A stretch of 64,000 nucleotides of DNA from Arthrobacter cheniae (GTDB lineage Bacteria; Actinomycetota; Actinomycetes; Actinomycetales; Micrococcaceae): the NCBI RefSeq assembly GCF_003602275.1, contig NZ_QZVT01000003.1, positions 248,001 through 312,000 of the forward strand, written 5' to 3'. This document shows, one piece after another, positions 35,490 through 43,454 of this stretch. The notes beneath the pieces are model-generated. The model saw only the letters and a program-made list of their open reading frames with translations. It ran no database searches and was not told the origin of the DNA. A program made the position numbers and the translations under genes. The first letter of the stretch is position 1; every line of letters begins with the position of its first letter.

Positions 35490-38185
35490 CAGAGTGGTGC
35501 CGGGAGAAGCTCCGCGAGCTGTGATCGCGAGGAGATGTGTAGCTTGGAGTAGATCTGGTACAGGTGCCCCTCGATGGTCCGGACGGAGACGCACATGGAC
35601 TCGGCGATCTCCCTGTTGGTGTAACCGCCGACCGCCAGCTGGGCGATCTCCCCCTCGCGCGGGGTGAGGCAGTCGGGCGGGGATGCGGGACCGCCGACAC
35701 CCATCTCGCTGAGCACGCGCCGTGCTCTCTGCTGCACGTCGCGCACGGTGGATTTGTCACCGAGGGCGCGAGCTACGTTGAGGGCCGAGCGGGCTGCGTC
35801 ACGGCTGAATGCCTGGTCACCGACGGCCGCAGCCAGTTCCATGGCCTGCAGGATGACCTCGGCGTCACGACTGCCCACCCCCTTCGCGAACATCTCGCAC
35901 AGGTGCCCGAAGGGACCTTGCACCCGCGCTGCCAGATCGGACGATTCCGGCAGCGCACCGCTGTTCCCGAGCCTGACCGAGCTCGTCAGGGCGGACAACC
36001 CGAAGAGCGAAGCACCGCGTTCCCTGTCGCTCCGTCCCAGCGCCTGCAGCTGCTCTGCAGCTTCCGGTTTCGCCTCACGTAGCCCCAGGCTGAGCAACTG
36101 CAGCTGCGTGGCCATCCGGCGCACCACCCAGGGCTCACCAGCTGCGGGTTCTGTGTCCCTCAGGAACGGGATCGCGGCCTTGATGTCATCCGCCATCGTG
36201 TAACAGAAGGCGATCGCGCTGGCCGCGAGCGCCAACATCCGGTGCGGGTCGGCGACTCGCAGCTGGTCGAACGCCGGCCCCAGGACCACGAGCGCGTCCG
36301 CGGGCGTACCGTATCGGCCGTGGGCGAGTCCCACCGCCAGCTGCACGGCAGAACCGTGGTAGATCGCCGCACTGTCCTTGCCGGTGAGGCGTAGCTCGCG
36401 GGAGCCCGGACCCCAGCAACCCGTTGCGCTGTAGACGGAGGCCAAGCGCAGGTACGCGATCTCCCTGGTCCGGTGGCCGACGTCCACCTCCCGCAGCCGG
36501 CCCGCGAGGGAATAGGCGAGTTGAAGCGCGTCCAGCTGGTTCTCCATCATCCCCCATGCCTCACACAGCAGCACGTCGCTGGAGATTCCCTGCTCGCTAC
36601 TGAGGCGGATGGAGGATGCCTGCAGGGACAGCACGAGGTCCCGCGACTGGGCGAAGTTGCCCTGCAGGGACGCAACTTCCGCCCGGACTATGACGATCTC
36701 GGCCTGGAGCCGGGCACGTTCGACGGCGTCGAGGCCGGCGTCCGGCGCGAGCCGCTCCTCGGCGTCGACGAGAGTTTCCTCCACTCCGGCCCGGCCGAGG
36801 CGATTCCGCAGCGTGGCGTCTGCAAGGAGCAACGCTACGGCGTCCGTCACCGGCGCCTGGGCCATGAGTGGAGCAGCAGCCAGCACTGCGTCAGCAGCAT
36901 CCGTGAAGCGGCCGGTGAGGGTGAGCGCCCTGACCAGCTCGACTGCGGCTGCGGGCGACGACCGGTGCGCATCCTCCAGTTCGGCGTAGGCCGCGGCCTC
37001 CGAGTACCTTCCGGCGCGGTTGGCTGCCCGTGCGGCGGCAAGGGCGAGCGTGGCGGGTACCGGCCGGTGGCACCTCACCAGCCACTCCGCATGTCGCTCG
37101 GGGTCGAGAAGGTGGCCGAACCCGGCGTCCTCGACCCAGCGCCCGTACAACTCGCCGGCACGCAGCGCGGAGAGGGACGCCGCCGTACCCGCGGCCATGA
37201 CCGGATCCGAGAACTCCACGCACTCCTGCTTGCCGTGCCGCACGGCGAGCAGACCGGCGGTCTGAAGGGCATCCACGTCGGTGCTGCTGGTGATCGCCTG
37301 CGCCACTGCGAGCGGCACCCGCCCTGCCAACGCGGTGACGCGGGCTATGTCCTGCTGCGCGGCGGGCAGGTCCTGAAGGAGGAGCTGGGCCGCATCGATG
37401 ATCTCGGTCGGCACGGGCGTGCTGCCTGGAAGGAGCACCCAGGAAGCGCCCTGCTGCACCAGCCGGCGTCCGCGCAGCGCACGTGTCGAGGCCTGCAGGA
37501 ACCGCGCGTTGCCCCCACTCATCTCGTGCAGCAGGCTCAATCCCTCGGAGCTCACGGGGCCCTCGAGCGCCGTCTCGACGAAGGCCCGGGCCTCCAGCGC
37601 GTTGAAGGGCTCCACGTCGAACCGCCTGAGCGAGCCGTCCCGCCACAGGGCTGCGAACAGGGGATCGGCCGCAGCGAAATTCTGGGCCGTCAGCAGCACG
37701 ATGGCGGTCTCGCTGAGCACGAGTTGCCCGATCAGCGCAGCGGAGGACGGGTCGAGGTACTCGACGTTGTCGACGGCGAGAACCACCCGGCGGCCGCGCG
37801 CCTGCTGGTTGAGCAGGTCGGTCACGGCCCGGAGGACCATCACGGGATGCTCGACCACATCGGCCTCGAACTCCGACAGGAGGAAGTTCACCGGCCGGTA
37901 CGCCTGGTGCCGGGACCCTTTCGACCCGCGGATGCGGAGGATGTAGTGGCTTTCCGCCCGTGATGACAGCACCTGCTGCATGACCGCGGTCTTGCCGACA
38001 CCCGCGTGCCCCACGAGCACTGCACCGGCCGATCCTGCCGTTGCCAGCGCCTCCTCCACGGCGACGAGGAGGTCCTGCCGGCCTACGAAGGATGGCGTAT
38101 CGGGCAGGCGGTTCAGGTCGCCACCGCCTGATGCAGCACCAGTGCGAGACTGTGCAGTCGGTACGCTGAAGGCAGTCGCAGCCAT
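35489..38185 (-). CDS. Large ATPase/LuxR-type transcriptional regulator (LAL family), first gene of pair 2
   Basis: An 898-residue protein with GGGAG seven bases before the ATG. Walker A is GHAGVGKT (residues 59-66), a Walker B-like VVLAVDNVEYLD follows, and the LuxR helix-turn-helix lies at the very end (LTPREGEIAQLAVGGYTNRE, VRTIEGHLYQIYSKLH). It is the paralogue of 5439-8228: both lack the second Asp of Walker B (VDN/IDN instead of DD), whereas the second members of each pair keep it. This suggests a fixed division of labour, possibly a heteromeric regulator with one weak and one active ATPase. The upstream 185 bp before prs hold an inverted repeat and CTACTYG heptamers. Confidence 0.88.
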   Translation of the reverse strand: MAATAFSVPTAQSRTGAASGGGDLNRLPDTPSFVGRQDLLVAVEEALATAGSAGAVLVGHAGVGKTAVMQQVLSSRAESHYILRIRGSKGSRHQAYRPVNFLLSEFEADVVEHPVMVLRAVTDLLNQQARGRRVVLAVDNVEYLDPSSAALIGQLVLSETAIVLLTAQNFAAADPLFAALWRDGSLRRFDVEPFNALEARAFVETALEGPVSSEGLSLLHEMSGGNARFLQASTRALRGRRLVQQGASWVLLPGSTPVPTEIIDAAQLLLQDLPAAQQDIARVTALAGRVPLAVAQAITSSTDVDALQTAGLLAVRHGKQECVEFSDPVMAAGTAASLSALRAGELYGRWVEDAGFGHLLDPERHAEWLVRCHRPVPATLALAAARAANRAGRYSEAAAYAELEDAHRSSPAAAVELVRALTLTGRFTDAADAVLAAAPLMAQAPVTDAVALLLADATLRNRLGRAGVEETLVDAEERLAPDAGLDAVERARLQAEIVIVRAEVASLQGNFAQSRDLVLSLQASSIRLSSEQGISSDVLLCEAWGMMENQLDALQLAYSLAGRLREVDVGHRTREIAYLRLASVYSATGCWGPGSRELRLTGKDSAAIYHGSAVQLAVGLAHGRYGTPADALVVLGPAFDQLRVADPHRMLALAASAIAFCYTMADDIKAAIPFLRDTEPAAGEPWVVRRMATQLQLLSLGLREAKPEAAEQLQALGRSDRERGASLFGLSALTSSVRLGNSGALPESSDLAARVQGPFGHLCEMFAKGVGSRDAEVILQAMELAAAVGDQAFSRDAARSALNVARALGDKSTVRDVQQRARRVLSEMGVGGPASPPDCLTPREGEIAQLAVGGYTNREIAESMCVSVRTIEGHLYQIYSKLHISSRSQLAELLPAPL

Positions 38186-38259
38186 GAGACCACTCCCTAG
38201 TTTCGAAGATCGAAGATCAAAGGTCGTTCGTCTTCGAGCCTAGAAAGAGTTTCAGGTGC

Positions 38260-38335
38260 CTACACGAGTACCACTTACGGGAGTTCTACTCCACCTACTC
38301 GCATTTCACCCGCGTAGGTACCCTACGACTACTTG
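38260..38335. promoter_or_regulatory. Putative operator region of LAL pair 2
   Basis: CTACACG at 38260, CTACTCG at 38295-38301 and CTACTTG at 38329-38335 lie 35 and 34 bp apart (start to start). A perfect inverted repeat CGTAGG-TAC-CCTACG at 38313-38327 abuts the last one. They lie 75-150 bp upstream of the LAL gene. The same heptamer pair (33 bp apart) precedes LAL pair 1. Autoregulation is a hypothesis. Confidence 0.4.
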
Positions 38336-38369
38336 TAAAGCCCGCAATTACTACTGGGGCTGCGCGTAG

Positions 38370-39350
38370 TCAGGAGTTGCCGTCGAACAGGCTGGTGACG
38401 GAACCGTCGTCGAACACCTCTCGGATGGCCCGCGCGATCAGGGGTGCGATCGACAGCACCGTCAGTTGCGGGAAGCGCTTCTCCGAGGGTATCGGAAGCG
38501 TATTGGTCACGACGACCTCGCGTGCGCCCGATTCCGCGAGGCGGCGGGGTGCCGGATCCGAGAAGACGGCGTGCGTGGCGGCAATGATGACGTCCTTGGC
38601 GCCGGCGCTCTTGAGCACCTGCACGGCGCCCGAGATGGTGCCACCGGTGTCGATCATGTCATCGATCAGGACGCAGGTGCGGCCTTCCACCTGGCCCACG
38701 ACCTGCTTGGAGATGGCCTGGTTGGGGACGGTCAGGTCACGGCTCTTGTGCACGAAGGCAAGAGGTGCCCCACCGAGCCGCTCCGCCCACTGCTCCGCGA
38801 CGCGCACCCTGCCCGTATCCGGGGACACGACAGTCACGTTGTCGGCGTCGACCCGTGACCGGATGTAGTCCGCCAGCAGCGGGATGGCCATGAGGTGGTC
38901 CACCGGTCCGTCGAAGAATCCCTGGATCTGGGAGGTGTGGAGATCCACCGACATGAGCCGGTTCGCGCCGGCGGTCTTGTAGAGGTCGGCGATGAGGCGC
39001 GCCGAGATGGGCTCGCGGCCGCGCCCCTTCTTGTCCTGACGGGCGTAGGGGTAGAACGGCGACACCACCGTGATGCGCTTGGCCGATGCCCTCTTGAGCG
39101 AATCCACCATGATGAGCTGTTCCATCAGCCAGTTGTTCAGGGGGGCGGGATGCGCCTGGATCACGAAGACGTCCGTGCCGCGGACGCTCTCACCCGACCG
39201 CACATAGATCTCGCCGTTGGCGAAGTCGTAGGCCGAGACCGGCAGCAGTTCCGTCCCCAGCCACGAGGCGATCTCCTCCGCCAGTTCGGGGTGGGCACGT
39301 CCTGATGCCAGGACCAACTTCTTCTCGCCGCGTGCCGTGATCTCGCTCAT
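38370..39350 (-). CDS. prs: Ribose-phosphate pyrophosphokinase
   Basis: It makes PRPP from ribose 5-phosphate and ATP for nucleotide, His and Trp synthesis. The ATG at 39350 overlaps the glmU stop (ATGA) and gives 326 residues, the usual length; the upstream extension of the frame lies inside glmU and is rejected. LVLASGRAHPELAEEIA, FYPYARQDKK, SVDLHTSQIQGFF and the PRPP loop VLIDDMIDTGGT are all present. The glmU-prs pair is standard in actinobacteria, but the usual next gene rplY is about 22 kb away, separated by LAL pair 2 and the capsule locus. Confidence 0.97.
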   Translation of the reverse strand: MSEITARGEKKLVLASGRAHPELAEEIASWLGTELLPVSAYDFANGEIYVRSGESVRGTDVFVIQAHPAPLNNWLMEQLIMVDSLKRASAKRITVVSPFYPYARQDKKGRGREPISARLIADLYKTAGANRLMSVDLHTSQIQGFFDGPVDHLMAIPLLADYIRSRVDADNVTVVSPDTGRVRVAEQWAERLGGAPLAFVHKSRDLTVPNQAISKQVVGQVEGRTCVLIDDMIDTGGTISGAVQVLKSAGAKDVIIAATHAVFSDPAPRRLAESGAREVVVTNTLPIPSEKRFPQLTVLSIAPLIARAIREVFDDGSVTSLFDGNS

Positions 39351-40870
39351 GCCTGGGTGCTCTCTTCCGTGGGGTTGCCCGAGGGCGTGTCGTTCGTGGA
39401 GGCTGCGCCTGCCGCCGTGGCGGACGCGGTGCCTGGTCGCTTTCCTGCCACCCAGTCGGCGATGTTCCGCTGGGGTGCCACATTCACCGCAAGCGCCCCG
39501 GCCGGGACATCCTGGCGCACCACGGCGCCCGCGCCGGTGTAGGCGCCGTCGCCGACCGTCACCGGCGCCACGAAGACCGTGTTCGAGCTGGTGCGGACGT
39601 GGGATCCGATGACGGTGCGGTGCTTGTTGACGCCGTCGTAGTTCGCGGTGATGTTGCCACACCCGATGTTGGTGAATTCACCGATCTCGGCGTCACCGGC
39701 GTAGCCGAGGTGGGACAGCTTCGAGCCGCGCCCGATGGTGACGTTCTTGGTCTCGTAGAACGCGCCGATCTTGCCGTCCTCGCCCAGGACCGTTCCGGGA
39801 CGGAGGTAGGTGAAGGGTCCCACGCTGGCACCGGCGCCGATGCGCGAGCCGCTTCCGTGCGTGCGGACCACGTGGGCGCCTTCGCCGATGACGACGTCCG
39901 TGAGGGTGGTATCCGGACCGACCACCGCTCCCCGGGCCACGAACGTCTCCCCATGGAGTTGCGTGCCCGGCAGCAGTGTCGTGTCCTCCTCGAGGACCAC
40001 CGTCGCGTCGATCCAGGTGGTGGCCGGATCGATGATGCTGACTCCCGCCAGCATCCACTTCTCGATCAGGCGTCGGTTGAGTTCGACGCCGAGCGACGCG
40101 AGCTGGACGCGGTCGTTGGCGCCCTCGACCTGCCAGCGGTCCTCCTGCACGACGGCGGCCACACGGCCCCCTGCGGCCCGCGCGATGGCGACGACGTCGG
40201 TGAGGTACATCTCGCCCTGGGCGTTGGCCGAGCCGACCTGTGTCAGGGCGCTTCTCAGGACCGCGGCGTCGAAGGCGTAGATGCCCGAATTGATCTCGCG
40301 GATCGCGCGCTGTTCCGCTGACGCGTCCTTGTGCTCCACGATCGCGACCACCGTCCCGTCCTCATGGCGCTGGATACGTCCGTACCCCGTGGGGTCCTCG
40401 AGCACTGCGGTGAGGACGGAGACGGCATTCCCTTCGCCCTGGTGCACCGCCACCAGTTCCTGCAGGGTCTCCGGCGTGAGGAGGGGTACATCACCGTACG
40501 TGACGACGACCGTTCCGCTGACCGCGCTCCCGAGACGCTCGTCGAGGCCTGCGAGTGCCACCTGGACGGCCCTCCCCGTACCCGGGACGTCGTCCTGGTC
40601 GAAGAGGACCGCAGCCGGATCGACGCTGGTCACGTGCTCGGCAACGCGATCGCGCTCGTGGCGGACGACGACGGCGAGTTCCCGCGGCTGCACCGCCCGT
40701 GCTGCCTGCAGGGAGTGGCCGATCATGGAGATACCACCGATGCGGTGCAGGATCTTCGGCGTACGCGACTTCATGCGCGTGCCCGCCCCGGCGGCGAGGA
40801 CGATGACCGCGGCCGGCGCTTCGGTGTCGCTCAGGTGTGTGGTGGCAGTGGTTCCGACCTGGTTGCTCAC
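39347..40870 (-). CDS. glmU: Bifunctional N-acetylglucosamine-1-phosphate uridyltransferase/glucosamine-1-phosphate acetyltransferase
   Basis: It makes UDP-GlcNAc for peptidoglycan and surface polymers. The protein has 507 residues from a GTG start. The N-terminal uridyltransferase shows VIVLAAGAGTRMKSRTPKIL and VVTYGDVPLL. The C-terminal left-handed beta-helix acetyltransferase shows YLRPGTVLG, GAFYETKNV, KLSHLGYAGDAEIG and NIGCGNITANYDGVNK. The Ser/Thr/Ala-rich C-terminal tail of about 40 residues is typical of Micrococcaceae. It lies downstream of tRNA-Gln and is coupled to prs. Confidence 0.97.
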   Translation of the reverse strand: MSNQVGTTATTHLSDTEAPAAVIVLAAGAGTRMKSRTPKILHRIGGISMIGHSLQAARAVQPRELAVVVRHERDRVAEHVTSVDPAAVLFDQDDVPGTGRAVQVALAGLDERLGSAVSGTVVVTYGDVPLLTPETLQELVAVHQGEGNAVSVLTAVLEDPTGYGRIQRHEDGTVVAIVEHKDASAEQRAIREINSGIYAFDAAVLRSALTQVGSANAQGEMYLTDVVAIARAAGGRVAAVVQEDRWQVEGANDRVQLASLGVELNRRLIEKWMLAGVSIIDPATTWIDATVVLEEDTTLLPGTQLHGETFVARGAVVGPDTTLTDVVIGEGAHVVRTHGSGSRIGAGASVGPFTYLRPGTVLGEDGKIGAFYETKNVTIGRGSKLSHLGYAGDAEIGEFTNIGCGNITANYDGVNKHRTVIGSHVRTSSNTVFVAPVTVGDGAYTGAGAVVRQDVPAGALAVNVAPQRNIADWVAGKRPGTASATAAGAASTNDTPSGNPTEESTQA

Positions 40871-40941
40871 GAAGAAGCGCTCCTACCTATAGGTGACCGG
40901 CGTGTGCGGCGGACGGGCCTGTCCGGCCGGCAATTCGCCGT

Positions 40942-41012
40942 TCCGCCCATAGGATTCGAACCTATACTCCACAGCTCCAAAGGCTGGGGTGCTGCCATTA
41001 CACCAGGGCGGA
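40942..41012 (-). tRNA. tRNA-Gln (anticodon UUG)
   Basis: It folds as a 71-nt tRNA on the minus strand. The 7-bp acceptor stem pairs UCCGCCC with GGGCGGA, the T-arm contains GGTTCGAATCC, and the anticodon loop CUUUGGA gives UUG at positions 34-36. No CCA is encoded. It lies about 70 bp upstream of glmU, a known arrangement in Arthrobacter relatives. Confidence 0.93.
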
Positions 41013-41117
41013 CCGCGACGACGCTCCGCTGGGTGGTGGAGCATGTGCGCACGGTTCTCTAGTTTGCCATGCTCGCGGAGGGTGGGCGACATCAGGCGCC
41101 CGCGATCCGGGTAGGGG

Positions 41118-41249
41118 CTAGATCAGAACCAGCACGACGGCTATGGCCATGACCAGCAGAACCGCAGACATGACCATCGCCCGACCACTGGTCCTCGTGA
41201 GGGGTGCGGCTCGACGGCGGCCGTGCGGGGAGGACGATGTGTTGGTCAT
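41118..41249 (-). CDS. Small single-helix membrane protein
   Basis: The frame gives 43 residues: a basic, Ser/Arg-rich N-terminus (MTNTSSSPHGRRRAAPLT) and one C-terminal hydrophobic helix (VMSAVLLVMAIAVVLVLI). The ATG at 41249 has no strong ribosome-binding site. A longer frame upstream of it reads antisense through the neighbouring gene and is rejected. Small proteins of this layout are common in actinobacteria; the function is unknown. It stands between tRNA-Gln and the 41406 gene. Confidence 0.5.
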   Translation of the reverse strand: MTNTSSSPHGRRRAAPLTRTSGRAMVMSAVLLVMAIAVVLVLI

Positions 41250-41405
41250 GCAGCCACGGTACGAGCGACCGTGAATGGGCAACACCGTGTCCGGTACCCG
41301 AGTGCGGACCCGCATCACTCGCTTCCGGCTCCGGCGTCGGTGCCACGGCCGAGGCAGATCCGGCTGGTCATTGAAGCACACAGGCAGCCGGGCTAGATTA
41401 CGAGC

Positions 41406-41951
41406 ATGCGTCCTCCCCGGCCAGCGATGTCCAACGCCGTTCCGCCTCCCGTGCTCAAGGAGGAGTCCCCTCCCCCTTCGGTCCGGAGGTCCGGCGGCCT
41501 CTGGCTCCTGGCAGTGGGCGTCGGGGTCGTGGCGCTCGTCCTCGCCTTCCTCGACCGTGAAGCGCTTCTCGACACTCTGGCGGAGACCGCCGCGACCATC
41601 GACAGCGGGGCGGATGCCGCCAGGCTGGATCAGGTAGCCCTGATCGCCCTGTGGGGAACCACGGGAGTCTTTGCCCTCGTGCTGCTGATCGAGGCGCTCC
41701 TGGTGCGGCCGCTCCTCCGTGGCCGGGGCTGGGCACGCTGGGCGCTCCTCGCGATGGTGGTCGCCGATGCAGGTGCCGTGCTGCTGGTCCTGGCGTTCCT
41801 CGGGGACGGTTCTGCTGGGTTCCAGCCCGCGCCCCACCTGGCAGTCGTCCACCTGGTTCTCGCCGTCGTGGCCCTTGTCCTCAGCCTGTTCCCGTCCGCT
41901 TCACGGTGGTTCAAGGAGCATGGGCGTCAGGCGCGAGCAGTCACGAAATAG
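41406..41951 (+). CDS. Small multi-pass membrane protein of unknown function
   Basis: A 181-residue protein; an ATG at 41427 is an alternative start. A Pro-rich cytoplasmic N-terminus is followed by four hydrophobic helices (about residues 32-50, 80-98, 107-127 and 144-160) and a basic tail. No family was recognised. It converges on the dynamin-like gene with a 9-bp gap between stops. It is the only plus-strand gene between the capsule locus and the beta-helix gene at 51341. Confidence 0.7.
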   Translation: MRPPRPAMSNAVPPPVLKEESPPPSVRRSGGLWLLAVGVGVVALVLAFLDREALLDTLAETAATIDSGADAARLDQVALIALWGTTGVFALVLLIEALLVRPLLRGRGWARWALLAMVVADAGAVLLVLAFLGDGSAGFQPAPHLAVVHLVLAVVALVLSLFPSASRWFKEHGRQARAVTK

Positions 41952-41960
41952 CGGGAAGCG

Positions 41961-43454
41961 TCAACCCCGTGCCAACTCCCTGTCCTGTGTGCCCGAGCCG
42001 GCACGGACCACCAGTTCCTCGCAGGTGCGCACGACGACCTGGCACGCTTCCAGGGCTCCCCTGTCCGTCAGCGGATTCTCCGACAGCACCCTCCACCGGT
42101 GAAGTTTCCCGAGCGACGCGGCGCGAATGTCCTCGGGACCGGCAGCCGGCTCGAGGCCCAGGCGCTCCGGGGCACCTGTACCCGAGCCTCCGACGAGCCG
42201 CTCCGCCTCGCCCACGGCCGGCACCGGCAGCGGCACCTGGCCCGAGCGCAGCGCCGACAGTAGCCTCAACTCGCTGATCTCGTGCGCATTGGCCTTGATT
42301 TTTTCGATGCCTGCCAGAACCGCACCACCGGAGTCCCTCGGATTGCTGTGGACCAACGCCTCGAGGCCCGTCAGCGCCGTCCGGACCCGCAGCGTGGAGG
42401 CGCGGGCGTCGAACTGCCGCGTCACGAGTGACATCAGGTTGTCGAGCCCACTGCGCCGGGCGAGCTCGTGTGCCAGCACCGTGGAATCCCTGATACCGCC
42501 GCGGACCAGCGCGGCTCCGAGGCGGAGTCCGAACATGCCGAAACGGTCGAGGAGGCGTGCCGCTTCATCCATGGGAATGCCGACGGCGCTGCTTCCCGCC
42601 ACGAAGCGGTCGGCGGAGAGCAGCAGGCGTTCACGCTCCGTGTTGCCGAGCGCCGCCAGGGCCACGAAGGCTTCATACTCCGCCTGCCGCAGCGTCCGCG
42701 AGCTCTGGGCGACCAGGCCTGCGATGGGCAGCACGTCCAGGACCAGTGACTTCAGCGAGGGATCAGTGCGGTAGCGGTCAGCGATCCGGGAGGCAGAGAT
42801 GAGGGAGTCGATGCGCCCTGCACCGACCTCGTCCGCCCGTGACAGGACCGCGAGCGCGTTCACGGTCCCGGCGTGGGCGGCGCTGGTATCCCGGAAGGCC
42901 TCGAGGAACTTCAGGTCGGAACTGTGGAGATGCCGCATCAGGTAGATGACCGCGTCCGCTTCGGACGGGGAGTCCTCCGGGGTGAGGAACCGGGTGCTGC
43001 GCGCGGACACATCAGCGGAGAGGGAGGCGATGCCCGGGGTGTCGATCAGGGTCATGGTGCGCAGGTTCTCGGCCGGCCACTCCACGACGAGCCGGGCTAC
43101 GTCCTCGGCCCGCAGCCCACCGAGGTCGAAGACGAGCCGCCCGTCCACCCTCGTCAGGGGAAGCAGCCGCTCCTCACCCTCCAGGGGATACAGCGTGATC
43201 CGGGGCGTCGCGGCGTGACGGTACCAGGTGATGATGCGGGTGCACTCCCCCGTATCGGTGGGAGCGATCTCCTCGCCGATGATCGCGTTGAGGAGCGTGG
43301 ACTTGCCGGCCTTGACCATGCCCGCGACGGCGACGCGCAGCGGTTCCCGGAGGCGCTGGGCGTAGTCCTCGAGCTGCGCCCGCAGCGCCGGTTCGTCGTC
43401 GTACACCTGGATCGCGTCCTGGAGCAGGGCTTCGACGGCGCCGCTGTCCCTCAT
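41961..43454 (-). CDS. Dynamin-like GTPase, IniC-like
   Basis: A 497-residue protein with G1 GMVKAGKS (residues 45-52), a G2-region TDTGECTRIITW, G3 DTPGI and G4 LSRAD. Helical regions follow. This layout matches the actinobacterial IniC/bacterial dynamin-like proteins. It has no obvious membrane hairpin, unlike its partner. Its start overlaps the partner's stop by 4 bp, so both are made together. In mycobacteria the paired IniA and IniC proteins are induced by cell-wall inhibitors and act on the membrane; the same role is inferred here. It is the last gene of the operon. Confidence 0.87.
   Translation of the reverse strand: MRDSGAVEALLQDAIQVYDDEPALRAQLEDYAQRLREPLRVAVAGMVKAGKSTLLNAIIGEEIAPTDTGECTRIITWYRHAATPRITLYPLEGEERLLPLTRVDGRLVFDLGGLRAEDVARLVVEWPAENLRTMTLIDTPGIASLSADVSARSTRFLTPEDSPSEADAVIYLMRHLHSSDLKFLEAFRDTSAAHAGTVNALAVLSRADEVGAGRIDSLISASRIADRYRTDPSLKSLVLDVLPIAGLVAQSSRTLRQAEYEAFVALAALGNTERERLLLSADRFVAGSSAVGIPMDEAARLLDRFGMFGLRLGAALVRGGIRDSTVLAHELARRSGLDNLMSLVTRQFDARASTLRVRTALTGLEALVHSNPRDSGGAVLAGIEKIKANAHEISELRLLSALRSGQVPLPVPAVGEAERLVGGSGTGAPERLGLEPAAGPEDIRAASLGKLHRWRVLSENPLTDRGALEACQVVVRTCEELVVRAGSGTQDRELARG

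Noticed and set aside
32613..35552. Plus-strand frame of 979 codons across LAL pair 2
   Set aside because: Antisense shadow of a high-GC gene with clear Walker and LuxR motifs on the minus strand. Its Arg/Gly/Pro/Gln-rich sequence matches no family.
41250..41852. N-terminal part of a 244-residue minus-strand frame
   Set aside because: It is antisense to the membrane protein at 41406-41951 and has no family features. Only its last 43 residues look like a possible gene.
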